64,000 nucleotides of DNA. It comes from Helicobacteraceae bacterium. GTDB lineage: Bacteria > Campylobacterota > Campylobacteria > Campylobacterales > Sulfurimonadaceae. A model generated the notes under the pieces. The model worked only from the letters and a program-made list of their open reading frames with translations, was not told the origin of the DNA and ran no database searches. Shown here in pieces: positions 28,649 to 38,570 of this stretch; the first letter of the stretch is position 1, and every line of letters starts with the position of its first letter. Position numbers and translations under genes: made by a program. The stretch covers positions 127,538-191,537 of the forward strand of contig JALWGC010000019.1 in the NCBI GenBank assembly GCA_027038835.1, in the 5' to 3' direction.

Positions 28649-29024
28649 TTTCGTTTTGATTCTTTTTGTAGGGGCGGGAGGTTTTTTCGGAGCGATTTCC
28701 CGTTACCTCATAGCCACGGAGGTACAAAAGCTAAGCGGTGCGCTTTTTCCCGTAGGAACACTGAGCGTCAACGTCCTTGGAAGCTTCATCATCGGTTTTG
28801 CCGCGATGTACTTCTCCCAAACGATTCAACCGGAGTACAAAGCGTTTGTCATAACCGGCTTTTTAGGAGCATTGACTACCTTTTCCACCTTTTCGCTCGA
28901 AAACGTGACGATGCTGCAAGACGGAGAGTTTTCCAAAGTGGCACTGAATATCTTTCTAAACGTAACGCTTACGCTCTTTGCGACTATCAGCGCTATCGCA
29001 CTATTTAAAAGAGTTTACGGATAA
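28641..29024 (+). CDS. crcB: Fluoride channel CrcB/FluC
   Basis: A four-helix inner-membrane protein of about 127 residues that exports fluoride as a dual-topology dimer. GGFFGAISRY near the N-terminus, NVLGSF near 50 and GFLGALTTFSTFS near 75 are the family's pore motifs. The likely start is GTG at 28641-28643, which overlaps the DUF190 stop and has AAGAAGG eight bases upstream; a GTG at 28632 would add three residues. The downstream hairpin ends the unit. Confidence 0.92.
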   Translation: MSNFVLILFVGAGGFFGAISRYLIATEVQKLSGALFPVGTLSVNVLGSFIIGFAAMYFSQTIQPEYKAFVITGFLGALTTFSTFSLENVTMLQDGEFSKVALNIFLNVTLTLFATISAIALFKRVYG

Positions 29025-29044
29025 CTCTCGATGCCGAGGGTTTT
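29025..29044 (+). terminator. Terminator of the DUF190-crcB unit
   Basis: A 6-bp stem (CTCTCG against CGAGGG, one T.G pair) with an ATGC loop, followed by TTTT. It starts at the base after the crcB stop and lies just before the convergent membrane-protein gene ends. Confidence 0.6.
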
Positions 29045-29055
29045 CCGATATATAA

Positions 29056-29442
29056 TCAGTTCATACCAAGCCATATCAAAACCGGGTAAAAAACGACACC
29101 GAAATAGAGCATATACCACTCCACTTTCATCCCAAGCATCATTTTCATCTCCCCTTCTACCTCTTGCTTTATGAAAACTTTGTGCACGAACACCAATTTC
29201 AAAGCGATGTCGGAAAGTTTGATTCCAAAAAGCACTTGCAGATAGATGTCGTAGTTGGAGACCATCATCATGTAAATCGCAAGGTACATCGTCGGATGCA
29301 TCAAAAAAACCAAAAATATGTTTTTTTCATAGTAGCGGTAAATTTTCTGCAGTACTTCACCAAGCGTCGAGGCCTTTTGCCAAGATACCTCGAAAAGCTC
29401 CAAAGCTATAAAAAGGAGTATAAAAAAGAGTGTCTCGCTCAT
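29056..29442 (-). CDS. Small integral membrane protein, unknown
   Basis: A 128-residue protein with about four hydrophobic helices (3-16, 43-62, 65-85, 107-126) separated by basic loops. No family recognised. It overlaps the ubiE start gene by 4 bases (ATGA) and is the last of a long overlapping minus-strand run. That position suggests real expression but says nothing of function. Confidence 0.72.
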   Translation of the reverse strand: MSETLFFILLFIALELFEVSWQKASTLGEVLQKIYRYYEKNIFLVFLMHPTMYLAIYMMMVSNYDIYLQVLFGIKLSDIALKLVFVHKVFIKQEVEGEMKMMLGMKVEWYMLYFGVVFYPVLIWLGMN

Positions 29443-30164
29443 CGCTTTTTAGCTATGATAAGGGTGGAGATATCCATCGAAAAACTCTGCGTATAGAGAA
29501 TCTCGAATCCCGCTTTTTCAAGCTCGGCGTGCATCCCTTGGATAGTGACGAAGTTTTCGATGGAGTTTGGCAAGTAGGTGTAGGCTTCCAAGTTTTTCGA
29601 AATAAGCCCACCGACATACGGGAGAATTTTATGCAAATAGATATCGCGCATCTTTTTCAGTAGTGTTTTGTTCTCGTCTTTCATAAACTCCAAAATAACG
29701 ACAAGCCCCCCTTGCTTAAGCACGCGATTGAACTCAAAAAGTGCTTCTTGGCGATCGACGACGTTGCGAATCCCATAGGTGATGCTTAGAATATCCCCTT
29801 TGGCATCCTCCAAAGGGATTTCGGTCGCTTTGGCGGTATGGTAGGTAAAATCGGGAAATTTTTCTTTGGCGACATCCAGCATACCGCGAGATGGATCGAC
29901 TCCGACAATCTCCTCTATCTTCACACCCGCTTTTTGCGCTTGTTTTTGCCAAAACCCCATCATATCACCCGTTCCACACGCCACGTCGATAATGCGCCCT
30001 ATCTCTTTTTTCCCAAGATACTCAAAAGACAAATCGCACGCTTTTTTTCTCCATGAAATATCCACCCCCATACTCATCACACGGTTTGCGGTATCGTACG
30101 TCGGGGCGATATCGTCGAACATCGAAACGATTTTTTCTTGTTTTTGATTTTTTGCTTCGCTCAT
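29439..30164 (-). CDS. ubiE: Demethylmenaquinone methyltransferase UbiE/MenG
   Basis: Adds the final C-methyl group in menaquinone synthesis. The 241-residue class I methyltransferase has FDDIAPTYDTANRVMS near the N-terminus, the SAM-binding DVACGTGD near 60, and the NVVDR and LEFMK motifs typical of UbiE. I place the start at 30164 because ATG overlaps the ribD stop as ATGA and GGAG lies just upstream; an ATG five codons earlier is also open. Menaquinone is the expected electron carrier for the sdhABE-like complex. Confidence 0.92.
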   Translation of the reverse strand: MSEAKNQKQEKIVSMFDDIAPTYDTANRVMSMGVDISWRKKACDLSFEYLGKKEIGRIIDVACGTGDMMGFWQKQAQKAGVKIEEIVGVDPSRGMLDVAKEKFPDFTYHTAKATEIPLEDAKGDILSITYGIRNVVDRQEALFEFNRVLKQGGLVVILEFMKDENKTLLKKMRDIYLHKILPYVGGLISKNLEAYTYLPNSIENFVTIQGMHAELEKAGFEILYTQSFSMDISTLIIAKKR

Positions 30165-31168
30165 TTCCTCTCCATCCATAACAAAATATCTTCTCCACTT
30201 TTTTGGGTATGCAAAATAAAAAACTCCTCTTTTATATTCCCAAAACCACCCTCCGGGGCGAATTTAGGCGCTATGAAAGCAAGATAGAGATGTGTCAGCT
30301 CTTTCGTAACTTCCAACATCGACTCCCCCCCTTCGACCATCACACATCCATACTCTCTTACGCGCTCCAAACTCGGCTCTATGAAAACTTCTCTTCCTTC
30401 AACGCCAAAAAGGGGAATGGTTCTGTCAAACTCCTTTTGATTGGAGAGTATCAAAACATCGGGGGCTTTACCACCTACAAGGCGGGCATCGAGTGTGGGT
30501 CTATCGACTCTGACGGTATTACCGCCAATTACGAGCAAATCGCATACATCTCGAAGCTTGTGTACGAATTTCCGCGAGTCCAAAGAACTTATCACTCCCC
30601 CCTCAACAGAGCCGTCAAGTCTGCTTGCCCACTTGAAAAACACGAAGTTCCCCGCTAAATATCTATAAAACGGCTTGAGCAACTCTTCGCACTCTTTTTG
30701 TAAAATACCGACTTCACATGCGACACCCGCACTTTGAAGTATCTTTATGCCGCCGCTTGCTTTTTTATTATCGTCTTTAACACCGATATAGAGCTTTTGT
30801 AACCCTAAGCGGCTTATGAGGTTCGCACATGAAGGGGTTTTACCTTCATGGGCGCAAGGCTCAAGCGTAACGTACATTTCACATCCGGCAAAACAGCCGT
30901 TATGGTTCTTGAGTAAATAGTCATGAATATCATGGGAAGATTCCAAAGAGTCGATGGAGCTGTCTTGGGTCAAAACCTTGTACCCTTGTTTCAAGGCTTC
31001 CACTTCCGCATGGGGAAAACCCGCTTTTTTATGTGCCTCTACGGCGAGTATCTTCCCGCAAGGACTTACAAGTGTAGCACCAACAGCCGGATTAGGATAG
31101 GTAAGAATCTGGTATCGCCACGCTTCGTTTAGCGCCAGCGACATGTAGAAGTTATGCGAAATCACCAT
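30161..31168 (-). CDS. ribD: Riboflavin biosynthesis deaminase/reductase RibD
   Basis: Deaminates and then reduces the early pyrimidine intermediate of riboflavin synthesis. The 335-residue protein has the cytidine-deaminase zinc motif HAEVEAL near 53-59 and PCAHEGKTPSC near 108, followed by a RibG-type reductase domain (about 150-335) with DGSVEG and GGNTVRVDRPTLDAR. It overlaps rimP by 7 bases and ubiE by 4. The first few residues could be trimmed to a later Met (residue 9). Confidence 0.93.
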   Translation of the reverse strand: MVISHNFYMSLALNEAWRYQILTYPNPAVGATLVSPCGKILAVEAHKKAGFPHAEVEALKQGYKVLTQDSSIDSLESSHDIHDYLLKNHNGCFAGCEMYVTLEPCAHEGKTPSCANLISRLGLQKLYIGVKDDNKKASGGIKILQSAGVACEVGILQKECEELLKPFYRYLAGNFVFFKWASRLDGSVEGGVISSLDSRKFVHKLRDVCDLLVIGGNTVRVDRPTLDARLVGGKAPDVLILSNQKEFDRTIPLFGVEGREVFIEPSLERVREYGCVMVEGGESMLEVTKELTHLYLAFIAPKFAPEGGFGNIKEEFFILHTQKSGEDILLWMERK

Positions 31169-31593
31169 TCAAAGTAGGTCTTTGCACTCGAAATATCGTC
31201 CAAATCGAACTGCTCTTTACCAAACTCGGTTTGCAAAGTTACGCTTTTGCCATCGAACGATTCGAGCTTCCCTTTGACACGCTCGGTCGAGTAGAGTTTG
31301 AGTTCAACGTTTTCACCGACGGAGAGTTCGTAGTGGCGGGGCTTTTTGAGTTTACGCTCAACCCCCGGAGAGCTGACCTCCAAACGGTATTCGCCGCTTA
31401 TAGGCGGAGTTACGTCAAGAAGCGGTGAAAGCAGATGGGTTATCTCGACACATTTGTCGATATCGGTTTTTCCATCTTCACCGATGATGCTGACACGATA
31501 AATTGTCTCACCATTTTCGTTGAACGTCCCTATATCGTAGAGTTTCGCTCCGGCCGATTCCACAACCGCTTCGATATCTTTTTCAAGACTCAT
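31162..31593 (-). CDS. rimP: Ribosome maturation factor RimP
   Basis: Assists 30S subunit maturation. The 143-residue protein shows the N-terminal RimP alpha/beta domain with DIDKCVEITHLLSPLLD near 40-57, then YRLEVSSPGVERKLKKPRHY near 66-86 and a C-terminal SH3-like domain. It overlaps rbfA by 11 bases and ribD by 7, inside the translation block infB-rbfA-rimP. Confidence 0.93.
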   Translation of the reverse strand: MSLEKDIEAVVESAGAKLYDIGTFNENGETIYRVSIIGEDGKTDIDKCVEITHLLSPLLDVTPPISGEYRLEVSSPGVERKLKKPRHYELSVGENVELKLYSTERVKGKLESFDGKSVTLQTEFGKEQFDLDDISSAKTYFEW

Positions 31594-31954
31594 CGTTTTT
31601 TCCCATCTCTTTTTCTATTTTTTTAAAAAGCTCGTCAACACGCTGCGCTTTTTGGAAATGCTCGTCGAACTCGAACGCCAACTTCGGGCTTCTAAACCAC
31701 CCTTGGTCTTTCATGCAATAATCCTCTATAATCGGGCGCGCTTTTTTAAGCTGTTTGAGCAGAACCGACTTTTCCTTCTCGTCGTAGAAATCGGGGTCCA
31801 AATACACCTTCGCATCGCTTCTTCCTTTGGAGCACTTCACCTCAACGACCGTCAATTCATGTAGCCTGTTGTCGTTAAGAGTGCTGAGTGCTTCGGGTAT
31901 GAGCTCTTTGAGTATCGATTCGGTACGCTTGAGTTTTATCTGCGCTTCGGTCAT
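31583..31954 (-). CDS. rbfA: Ribosome-binding factor A
   Basis: Binds the 30S subunit and is needed for processing of the 16S 5' end. The 123-residue KH-type protein has RTESILKELIPEAL near the N-terminus, VTVVEVKCSKGRSDAKVYLD-like strands near 36-52, and LAFEFDEHFQKAQRVDELF near 93-111, the usual C-terminal helix. It starts 5 bases after infB and overlaps rimP, as in many bacteria. Confidence 0.93.
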   Translation of the reverse strand: MTEAQIKLKRTESILKELIPEALSTLNDNRLHELTVVEVKCSKGRSDAKVYLDPDFYDEKEKSVLLKQLKKARPIIEDYCMKDQGWFRSPKLAFEFDEHFQKAQRVDELFKKIEKEMGKNDES

Positions 31955-31959
31955 CGAGA

Positions 31960-34653
31960 TTACAGCTCCACTTTTTGCTCGATTTTTCTAAACGTTTCTA
32001 TAACGTCCCCGACGCGTACATCGTCATAACCCGAAACGATAACACCACATTCATACCCGTTACCAACCTCTTCGACGTCGTCTTTGAAACGTCTTAGACT
32101 CACAAGCTCGCCCTCGAACGCCACGACACCGTCGCGAATGACACGCACTTCACCGCCGCGAATAAGCTTACCGTCCACAACGAGACATCCAGCAACCATC
32201 CCTTTTGGCGACTTGAACACGTCGCGTACTTCCGCTTGACCCGTTTGCTCTTCCGTCCATTTCGGAGCCATCATACCTGTTAGCATTCCGGTTACATCGT
32301 CAAGTAGCTGGTAGATAACGTTGTAGGTACGGATATCGACCCCTTTTTGTTTCGCAAGCGCTTTTACCGCACCCGTCGGTCGAACGTTGAAGCCCATAAG
32401 TGCCGTATTTTCACTCCCTGCGACCAATTCGACGTCGTTTTCGGTAATCCCACCGACACCGCTTTGGATCACTTCCACCTTCACTTCGTCGTTTCTAAGC
32501 GCTTCGAGCGAAGACTTGATAGCTTCGAGTGAACCGTGAACATCCGCTTTGAGAACCACTTTGAGGGTTTTGAGTTTCCCTTCGGCTATCATCGCGGTCA
32601 TATCTTCGAGTGTCGATTTAGTCGATTTGGAAAGCTCTTTGTGTCTTTCGTACTCGTAACGTTTCTCAGCAAGTTCTTTGGCTTTTTTGTCACTCTCGAC
32701 CGCTGCCATCACTTCACCCGCCGGCGGCACTTTATCAAGCCCGACAACGACCGCGGTATGGCTTGGTGAGAGTTCTTTTAGCTGTTTGTTGTTTTCGTTT
32801 ATCATCGCTTTTACGCGCCCATGAGCGATACCGCAAACGATGTGATCACCCTTGTGAAGCGTACCGTTTTGAACGATGACGGTAGCGACAGGTCCACGCC
32901 CTTTTTCAAGCGACGACTCGACCACGACCGCTTTTGCAGGTGCACTCGGATCGGCTTTGAGTTCCATCACTTCGGCTGTAAGCAAGATGGTTTCAAGAAG
33001 CTCGTCAATCCCCTCTCCGGTCTTTGCCGAAACCGGAACGAACTCGACATCACCGCCCCAATCAGCCGGATTGACCCCTTTTTCCGCCATTTGCGCTTTG
33101 ACCATATCCGGATTTGCTGAGGGCTTGTCTATTTTGTTCATAGCTACAACAATCGGCTTGCCGCTTTCTTTCGCTATTTTGATAACCTCTTCGGTTTGCG
33201 GTTTGACACCATCGTCTGCCGCAACGACGATTATGACGATATCGGTTACGTCTGTACCGCGTTGACGCATATTACTAAATGCCGCGTGCCCCGGAGTATC
33301 CAAGAAAGTGATCTCCTTACCGTTTTGTGTAACGGTGTATGCACCGATGTGCTGCGTGATTCCACCCGCTTCACCGTCAGCCACTTTCGCACTTCTGATT
33401 TTGTCAAGAAGCGAGGTCTTCCCATGATCGACATGCCCCATAATGGTGATGATAGGCGGTCGCTCGACCATGTTGCTCTCATCTACATGCTCTTCGACGA
33501 TTTTTTCTACATCGAACTGTGCGGTCGGATCGATGATACTCACTTCCACACCGAACTCTTCGGAGAGTATTTCGATCTCGTCCGATTTCAAGAAGTCGTT
33601 TTTCGTCGCCATGATACCAAGGTCGAAAAGCACTTTGATAATCTCGCCCATCGGTCGTTTGATAGCCTCGGCGAACTCGTAAACACGGATATCTTCCGGT
33701 ATCTCTACATGAGTTACGACCTCTTCGCTTTTGTGTTCTTTTTTGTATTTTTTCTTTTTCTCTTTTGCCACTTTTCTTGGTCGATTCCCGCCTTGTTTTT
33801 TACCGCTGTTTCTGCCTATTGGACGTGGTTCACGTTTTCTCGGCTCCTCTACTTGAATCTCTTTACGTTCGGTCATGTTGATATCGATAAGTTCGACTTG
33901 GTCCTCTTCGAAGTCCATCGAAACATCGCCGATATCACCGAAAATATCGAGTTTTACACCGCTTTCTTTCTTTCTTGGAGTTCCCTCTTGCTGCTTTTTG
34001 CTTTTTTTCTTTCTTTGCAGTTCTTCCAAAACATCCGCGCCGAGTTTTCCGTATGAAGAAGTGATTTTCGCTCTCTCTGAAGCTGTTGGGGTCGCTTGAG
34101 CCGGTTTTTTCTTTTTGACTATGGTCAAACCTTTGCGTTTGACTTGCGGTTGAGCGAGCTTGACGCCGCTAGTATGTGTTTGCTTCTTCGGCTCTTTTTT
34201 CTCCGCAGCCGCCTCTTTCGCTGTTTCCTCTTTCGAAGCTTCCTCTGCCTTTTCCTCTTTCGGAGCGGCTTTTGCTTTCGGTTCCTCTTTGGAAACAGGT
34301 GCTTTTTCCTCTTTCGAAGCGTTTTTTTCTTTTTTAGGTTCTACAATTTCTTCTTTTTTCAAAGCCGCTTCGCTTCGTTTTTCCTCTTTGGTCGCAGATT
34401 CTTGTTTAGGAGTTTCGCCCGCCGGCTTTGGTTCTTCTTTTTTTTGTTGCTTCTTGACGCTTGTTTTGGGTTGTGCCGGTTTTGGTGCTACACCGTCTAA
34501 GATGTAGTTCGCCAACCCTTCCGCTTCTTCCATACTCAACGTACTTTGAGCGGATTTCACACTATACCCTATCTCTTGCGCCTTGGCCATCACCTCTTTT
34601 GAGGTAATCCCCAACTCTTTTGCAACTTCATGTACTCTAACTTTTTCGCTCAT
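31960..34653 (-). CDS. infB: Translation initiation factor IF-2
   Basis: GTPase that brings initiator tRNA to the 30S subunit. The 897-residue protein begins with an IF2N domain ([15 protein letters not shown]...), followed by a low-complexity Lys/Glu/Ala-rich linker (about 55-310). The G domain (about 395-560) has [17 protein letters not shown] and NKID, and the C-terminal beta barrels carry [10 protein letters not shown] and NVRPTGAVK. The start overlaps ylxR by 17 bases. The linker accounts for most of the length difference from other species. Confidence 0.97.
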   Translation of the reverse strand: MSEKVRVHEVAKELGITSKEVMAKAQEIGYSVKSAQSTLSMEEAEGLANYILDGVAPKPAQPKTSVKKQQKKEEPKPAGETPKQESATKEEKRSEAALKKEEIVEPKKEKNASKEEKAPVSKEEPKAKAAPKEEKAEEASKEETAKEAAAEKKEPKKQTHTSGVKLAQPQVKRKGLTIVKKKKPAQATPTASERAKITSSYGKLGADVLEELQRKKKSKKQQEGTPRKKESGVKLDIFGDIGDVSMDFEEDQVELIDINMTERKEIQVEEPRKREPRPIGRNSGKKQGGNRPRKVAKEKKKKYKKEHKSEEVVTHVEIPEDIRVYEFAEAIKRPMGEIIKVLFDLGIMATKNDFLKSDEIEILSEEFGVEVSIIDPTAQFDVEKIVEEHVDESNMVERPPIITIMGHVDHGKTSLLDKIRSAKVADGEAGGITQHIGAYTVTQNGKEITFLDTPGHAAFSNMRQRGTDVTDIVIIVVAADDGVKPQTEEVIKIAKESGKPIVVAMNKIDKPSANPDMVKAQMAEKGVNPADWGGDVEFVPVSAKTGEGIDELLETILLTAEVMELKADPSAPAKAVVVESSLEKGRGPVATVIVQNGTLHKGDHIVCGIAHGRVKAMINENNKQLKELSPSHTAVVVGLDKVPPAGEVMAAVESDKKAKELAEKRYEYERHKELSKSTKSTLEDMTAMIAEGKLKTLKVVLKADVHGSLEAIKSSLEALRNDEVKVEVIQSGVGGITENDVELVAGSENTALMGFNVRPTGAVKALAKQKGVDIRTYNVIYQLLDDVTGMLTGMMAPKWTEEQTGQAEVRDVFKSPKGMVAGCLVVDGKLIRGGEVRVIRDGVVAFEGELVSLRRFKDDVEEVGNGYECGVIVSGYDDVRVGDVIETFRKIEQKVEL

Positions 34654-34900
34654 GGGCGAGTATCTCCTTTAACTGGTTCAATAATCTCTCTTTATCTCCG
34701 CTTTTGCATTGACGCATCAAAGATTTGAGAACTTTCTTGTCGTTTTGTAAACATTCACGACAAAAATAAAAACTTCTACCTACCCCACCGAACCTTTGTA
34801 ACATCCCGTCACTACACTGGAGCCGAAACAGATTGTTTTGCGCGTCCCTTTCTCTGCAAGACACACACATTCTCGTAGGTTGGTAAAATTTCTTCGCCAT
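34637..34900 (-). CDS. YlxR/DUF448 RNA-binding protein (RnpM-like)
   Basis: An 87-residue protein with RMCVSCRER near residue 10, the YlxR signature, and a second Cys pair (CRECL) further on. The Gly-Val-Gly-Arg stretch in the middle matches the family's RNA-binding surface. YlxR proteins usually lie before infB, as here, and in Bacillus modulate RNase P. The ATG at 34898-34900 is preferred; a TTG three codons upstream is in frame. The 42 bases before it hold a TATAAT overlapping the start codon, probably not a usable promoter for this gene. Confidence 0.85.
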   Translation of the reverse strand: MAKKFYQPTRMCVSCRERDAQNNLFRLQCSDGMLQRFGGVGRSFYFCRECLQNDKKVLKSLMRQCKSGDKERLLNQLKEILAHERKS

Positions 34901-34951
34901 TATATCCAAATCTTGCTTTATTTCCTACTATTCTCTCGACAAAGATAAAGA

Positions 34952-35833
34952 TTATCTTTGAGTTAGTAGTCCGTCGTTGTCGAAATCGAGAATTTTCACT
35001 TCGAAATCGGGAAATTTCATCCTCAGTTTATTCGCTATCATCACGGCATCTTCGGCATACGCCATGTTGAAAAACGTACTCCCGCTTCCACTAAGCGTAC
35101 TCATAAGCGCACCGCTTTCGTAAGCGATTTTCTGTACGCTGAAAAGCTCCGGAAGCGTTTTCATCCTCACTCGCTGATGAAATCTGTCTTGTGAAGCTAT
35201 TCGAAGCATTTCCCAATCTTCGTTGAAAAAAGCGGCCGTAGTAAGCGCTACATGAGAAAGATTGAAAACCGCATTTTCTTTCGAATAAGATCGTGGCAAA
35301 ACGGTTCTACTTTTCGAAGTGGAAATCGGTTTGTTTGGTATCACCACCACCGCTTTGATATAATCGGGGAGGTGTTTCTTTTGGGAAAAGACTCTGTTTT
35401 TTTCGATTGCCGCTACGTTGAAGCCACCCATGACCGCCGGAGTGATATTGTCGGGATGGGGCTCGTAAAAAAGTGCATGGTTCAAAATGCGCCTTTTGCT
35501 CACTCTTATCCCTGCTGCTTCATGTGCACTGGCGATAGCGCTTACAATCACCGCCGAAGAACTACCAAGTCCTCTTGACATCGGAATCTGATTGTAAAAC
35601 GTAAAACGAAAGTTCTGCTTCTTTTTCGTCAAACGGTTGTAATGGTCGTTGAAAATGCTTACAAAAAGGTTGTTGCCTTTTAACTTGACGTTGTTTTCCC
35701 CCTCCCCTTTGATAGAGAGTGAAAAAAATCGCGATGGATGGAACTCCACTTTGTTTCGCAAATCGACCGCCAATCCGAGGGTATCGAAACCCGGGCCGAG
35801 ATTGGCACTGGTTGCTGGAACGCTTACTGTCAC
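34952..35833 (-). CDS. thrB: Homoserine kinase
   Basis: Phosphorylates homoserine on the way to threonine. The 293-residue GHMP kinase has [18 protein letters not shown] at 4-21, the ATP-binding [12 protein letters not shown] near 88-99, and a C-terminal [12 protein letters not shown]. It lies 9 bases after the tsaB-like gene and 51 before ylxR. The lpxC-(tsaB-like)-thrB-ylxR-infB order matches what I recall from Campylobacter jejuni. Confidence 0.95.
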   Translation of the reverse strand: MTVSVPATSANLGPGFDTLGLAVDLRNKVEFHPSRFFSLSIKGEGENNVKLKGNNLFVSIFNDHYNRLTKKKQNFRFTFYNQIPMSRGLGSSSAVIVSAIASAHEAAGIRVSKRRILNHALFYEPHPDNITPAVMGGFNVAAIEKNRVFSQKKHLPDYIKAVVVIPNKPISTSKSRTVLPRSYSKENAVFNLSHVALTTAAFFNEDWEMLRIASQDRFHQRVRMKTLPELFSVQKIAYESGALMSTLSGSGSTFFNMAYAEDAVMIANKLRMKFPDFEVKILDFDNDGLLTQR

Positions 35834-35842
35834 ATACTGTCC

Positions 35843-36310
35843 TTATACCGCTCCTATACCGTACATCGGAGCGTTGTCTTCACTTAAATCTTCCTTTTTG
35901 AGTAGCAAAGGAAGTTCGAAACGCTGCGGCTGCACATCTTGCAGTTTGCGCGTTTGTATTTTGCCTTGAATTTTAACAAAATGAAGCTTTCCTATCGCTT
36001 TTATCGGAGTGTTTGCGTTAAAATAGAACGCATCTACCGCAAAGAGCGGAATAGACTTCAAGATAGAGAGCGATTTCAAAAAAACGTATGCCACTTTTAT
36101 CGACATGAAGCTCCCCGGACCGTTGGCATAAACCAAAGAGGCTATGTCGTATCTTTTAAACAAATCTTTGTATATCACAGGCAAAACGTCGGAACTTCGG
36201 CCTTCGTTTTCTATCTTCTCTATAAGTTTGGAATTTTCATACACCCCAACAAGGATAGGTGTCGAAAGCGCGACAAGTACCACATCGACTTGCGGCTTTT
36301 TCACGCTCAA
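35843..36310 (-). CDS. tsaB: Short, divergent TsaB-like protein
   Basis: A 155-residue protein related to TsaB, the scaffold of the t6A tRNA-modification complex. [21 protein letters not shown] near 60-80 corresponds to the GPGSFTGxR block of TsaB. The N-terminal ALDTS motif is weakened to VALSTP. The protein is about 70 residues shorter than usual, lacking most of the second half. It may still support dimerisation with TsaD. It overlaps lpxC by 4 bases and lies 9 before thrB. The call rests on one motif and context. Confidence 0.7.
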   Translation of the reverse strand: MSVKKPQVDVVLVALSTPILVGVYENSKLIEKIENEGRSSDVLPVIYKDLFKRYDIASLVYANGPGSFMSIKVAYVFLKSLSILKSIPLFAVDAFYFNANTPIKAIGKLHFVKIQGKIQTRKLQDVQPQRFELPLLLKKEDLSEDNAPMYGIGAV

Positions 36311-37191
36311 GCGTACACCTTTTCGAGCTCAGGCATCTCTTGCGTCTGCGTTTCGACCACTTCGTAGTTCTCTTCACTCTCCAAAAGCGCTTTTGTAAGG
36401 AGATGATTGAGATGGTGGCTTCCCGCAAGCGCTTCGTAATTGCCTATAAAAGCCATTCCGATAAGACTCATATCGCCTATGGCATCTAAAATTTTGTGTC
36501 TGACGAACTCGTCGTTATATCGAAGCCCTTCTGGGTTGAGTACTTTTTTGTCATCGAGAACGACGGCGTTTTCAAGGCTTCCTCCTAGAGCGAGCCCTTT
36601 TGAACGAAGGTACTGCACCTCTTGCAAGAAACCAAATGTCCTCGCGCGCGCTATCTCATTCTTGTACGCCTCTTTCGTGAACTCCAGCGTATAATGCTGC
36701 TTGTTGATAACGGGATGGGCGAACTTGATGGTGAAGCTGTATTTCAAATCTTTCGCCGGAGTGAGTTTGACGTACTTGCCGTCATGCTCTACAACCACCT
36801 CTTTTTTGATAATCATCACTTTTTTGGGGGCATCGAGTTTTTTAATACCCGCTTCATCGAGCAAAAGGCAAAAACTACCGGCACTCCCGTCCATCACCGG
36901 TACTTCGTCCCCATCGACGACTACACGCACATTGTCGATACCGTACGCATATATCGCAGATAGCAGATGTTCTATCGTGGAGATGACATGCCCGTTTTTC
37001 CCTATCACCGTCGCCATGCGGGTATCGACCACGTTTTCAGGCTTCAAAGGTATGGAAACATCGACATCTTTTCTATAAAAAACGATCCCGCTTCCCGCTT
37101 CCAAAGGTTCGAGTCTAAGACTGACCGGCGTACCTTTGTGCAATCCTATACCGACTATATCGACCGCTTTGGCTATCGTCGTTTGGTACAT
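36307..37191 (-). CDS. lpxC: UDP-3-O-acyl-N-acetylglucosamine deacetylase
   Basis: First committed step of lipid A synthesis. The 294-residue zinc enzyme has [17 protein letters not shown] near 71-87 (first zinc His), [15 protein letters not shown] near 92-106, [13 protein letters not shown] near 235-247 (second His and Asp ligands nearby) and AGSHHLNH near 258-265 with the catalytic His. The length is normal. It starts 9 bases after the M23 gene and overlaps the tsaB-like gene by 4. Confidence 0.96.
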   Translation of the reverse strand: MYQTTIAKAVDIVGIGLHKGTPVSLRLEPLEAGSGIVFYRKDVDVSIPLKPENVVDTRMATVIGKNGHVISTIEHLLSAIYAYGIDNVRVVVDGDEVPVMDGSAGSFCLLLDEAGIKKLDAPKKVMIIKKEVVVEHDGKYVKLTPAKDLKYSFTIKFAHPVINKQHYTLEFTKEAYKNEIARARTFGFLQEVQYLRSKGLALGGSLENAVVLDDKKVLNPEGLRYNDEFVRHKILDAIGDMSLIGMAFIGNYEALAGSHHLNHLLTKALLESEENYEVVETQTQEMPELEKVYA

Positions 37192-37199
37192 GAAAATTC

Positions 37200-38570
37200 C
37201 TACTCGCTTTTATCTATCATCTTTTTGGCAAGTTGTATCACTTTCGTGATATTGAGCTGTATCCATTTTTTGTCCATCCACTCCTGAGGTCTGATTTCCA
37301 CCCCTTGTACAAGAACGCCAAAATGGAGATGATCTCCAAGTGCGTAACCGGTTTTTCCGGTTCGAGCGATCATCTGTTTGGATGCGACCTCATCCCCTTG
37401 CGAAACCGCCAATGAGGAGCAGTGCCCATACAGCGTATAAAGCCCAAGCCCATGATGAATTATAGGCATATTACCATAAAGTCCGTTAAAATCGGCATAT
37501 ACGACCTCTCCGCCGTTTTGCGGTCGTATCTCCGCCATCGCTTTGCTTGCCAAATCCAACCCCATATGGTACGACTCGCTGATAAGCTTCCCTTTGTAGT
37601 AAAAGTAGCGATGATCCCCGAAACTCGCGACAACTTTCCCGTTTTTAAGCGGGTACATTCTGTTGATTCGGAAATCATCAATCATCTCGTCGGGAACTTT
37701 GGAAGTTATCTTATGGATAAGCGCTTCGTTTTTCGCCCTTATATCTTCATTTACCGCTTTGAAACGCTTTATAGGGTCTTGGATATCCGCCGTTTCGTCA
37801 AACTCACTCGCCAAATCGGCAACCTTGCCAAGCAAAAAACGATCACTCACTTTAATATTGGAAACTTTGTAGTTTCTGTTTTTCAAATAAAGCGGTATAT
37901 ACGCTTTGACTTTGTTTCCCGCCAAATCGGTCGCTATCACTTCGGCTCGGAAGTTTCTCTTATTCGTCGGCCATGCGAGCAAAGAGATAAAATAACCTTC
38001 TTTGTAAAACGGTGTCGGGTGGAACACTTTACCAAAGCTCGTTTTAATGTAAATCTGGTCGATATTTTCGTCGGTAGCTTTGAACACGACCAAAGCGCTT
38101 CCACCACGCTCGATTTTGTAAGAGTTGGCAAGAACGTTCACTTTCGGTCGTCTTCTATCTATGGTGAAAACGAACTCTTTGGTCGCGGTATTGCCGTTGA
38201 AGAAGTTCCATTTACTACCGTCTTGTGCTTGGACGATAAGCTTGACTTGTTTCTCTTTCGCGCCGACTACGCCTCTTGGCGGTTTTATTTCTATTTCCAC
38301 TTTTTTACTCGGCGTCGTGTAACTCGAAGAAGCGAGTTCTCGCTCCCCTTTTGCCGTTTGCAAAACGACTTTGTAGCTTTTTATACCGCTGCCATCTTCC
38401 AGCCGAAGGTGCAAACCTGAACGCAAATTCCAATACGCTCCATGTTTTATGTCGATTTTCGGAGCTTCGCGCTCGAACATCGCACTGTTGTACAAATACA
38501 CCGCCGCACCGATGAGTACCGCGAAGAACGTCAAGACTACGACCGAACCGCTATTTCTTCTCTTTCTCAA
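37200..38570 (-). CDS. M23 (LytM) family peptidoglycan endopeptidase
   Basis: A 456-residue cell-wall hydrolase with an N-terminal signal anchor (about 9-28), a beta-rich region (about 35-235) with Ig-like features, and a C-terminal M23 domain. Zinc ligands are visible: His and Asp in [10 protein letters not shown], and the HLHFG motif that ends the active site, with TLYGHCSSL between them. All catalytic residues are present. It would act in the periplasm on cross-links and may affect cell shape as its relatives do in Helicobacter and Campylobacter. It overlaps nrnA by 20 bases. Confidence 0.9.
   Translation of the reverse strand: MRKRRNSGSVVVLTFFAVLIGAAVYLYNSAMFEREAPKIDIKHGAYWNLRSGLHLRLEDGSGIKSYKVVLQTAKGERELASSSYTTPSKKVEIEIKPPRGVVGAKEKQVKLIVQAQDGSKWNFFNGNTATKEFVFTIDRRRPKVNVLANSYKIERGGSALVVFKATDENIDQIYIKTSFGKVFHPTPFYKEGYFISLLAWPTNKRNFRAEVIATDLAGNKVKAYIPLYLKNRNYKVSNIKVSDRFLLGKVADLASEFDETADIQDPIKRFKAVNEDIRAKNEALIHKITSKVPDEMIDDFRINRMYPLKNGKVVASFGDHRYFYYKGKLISESYHMGLDLASKAMAEIRPQNGGEVVYADFNGLYGNMPIIHHGLGLYTLYGHCSSLAVSQGDEVASKQMIARTGKTGYALGDHLHFGVLVQGVEIRPQEWMDKKWIQLNITKVIQLAKKMIDKSE

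Noticed and set aside
32000..34500. Low-complexity Lys/Glu/Ala-rich sequence in infB as a repeat array.
   Set aside because: It is the normal charged linker of IF-2, without regular repeat length at the DNA level.
34900..34909. TATAAT directly at the start codon of ylxR as a promoter for ylxR-infB.
   Set aside because: A transcript starting from it would begin inside the ylxR coding region. It could serve infB, but there is no supporting -35.
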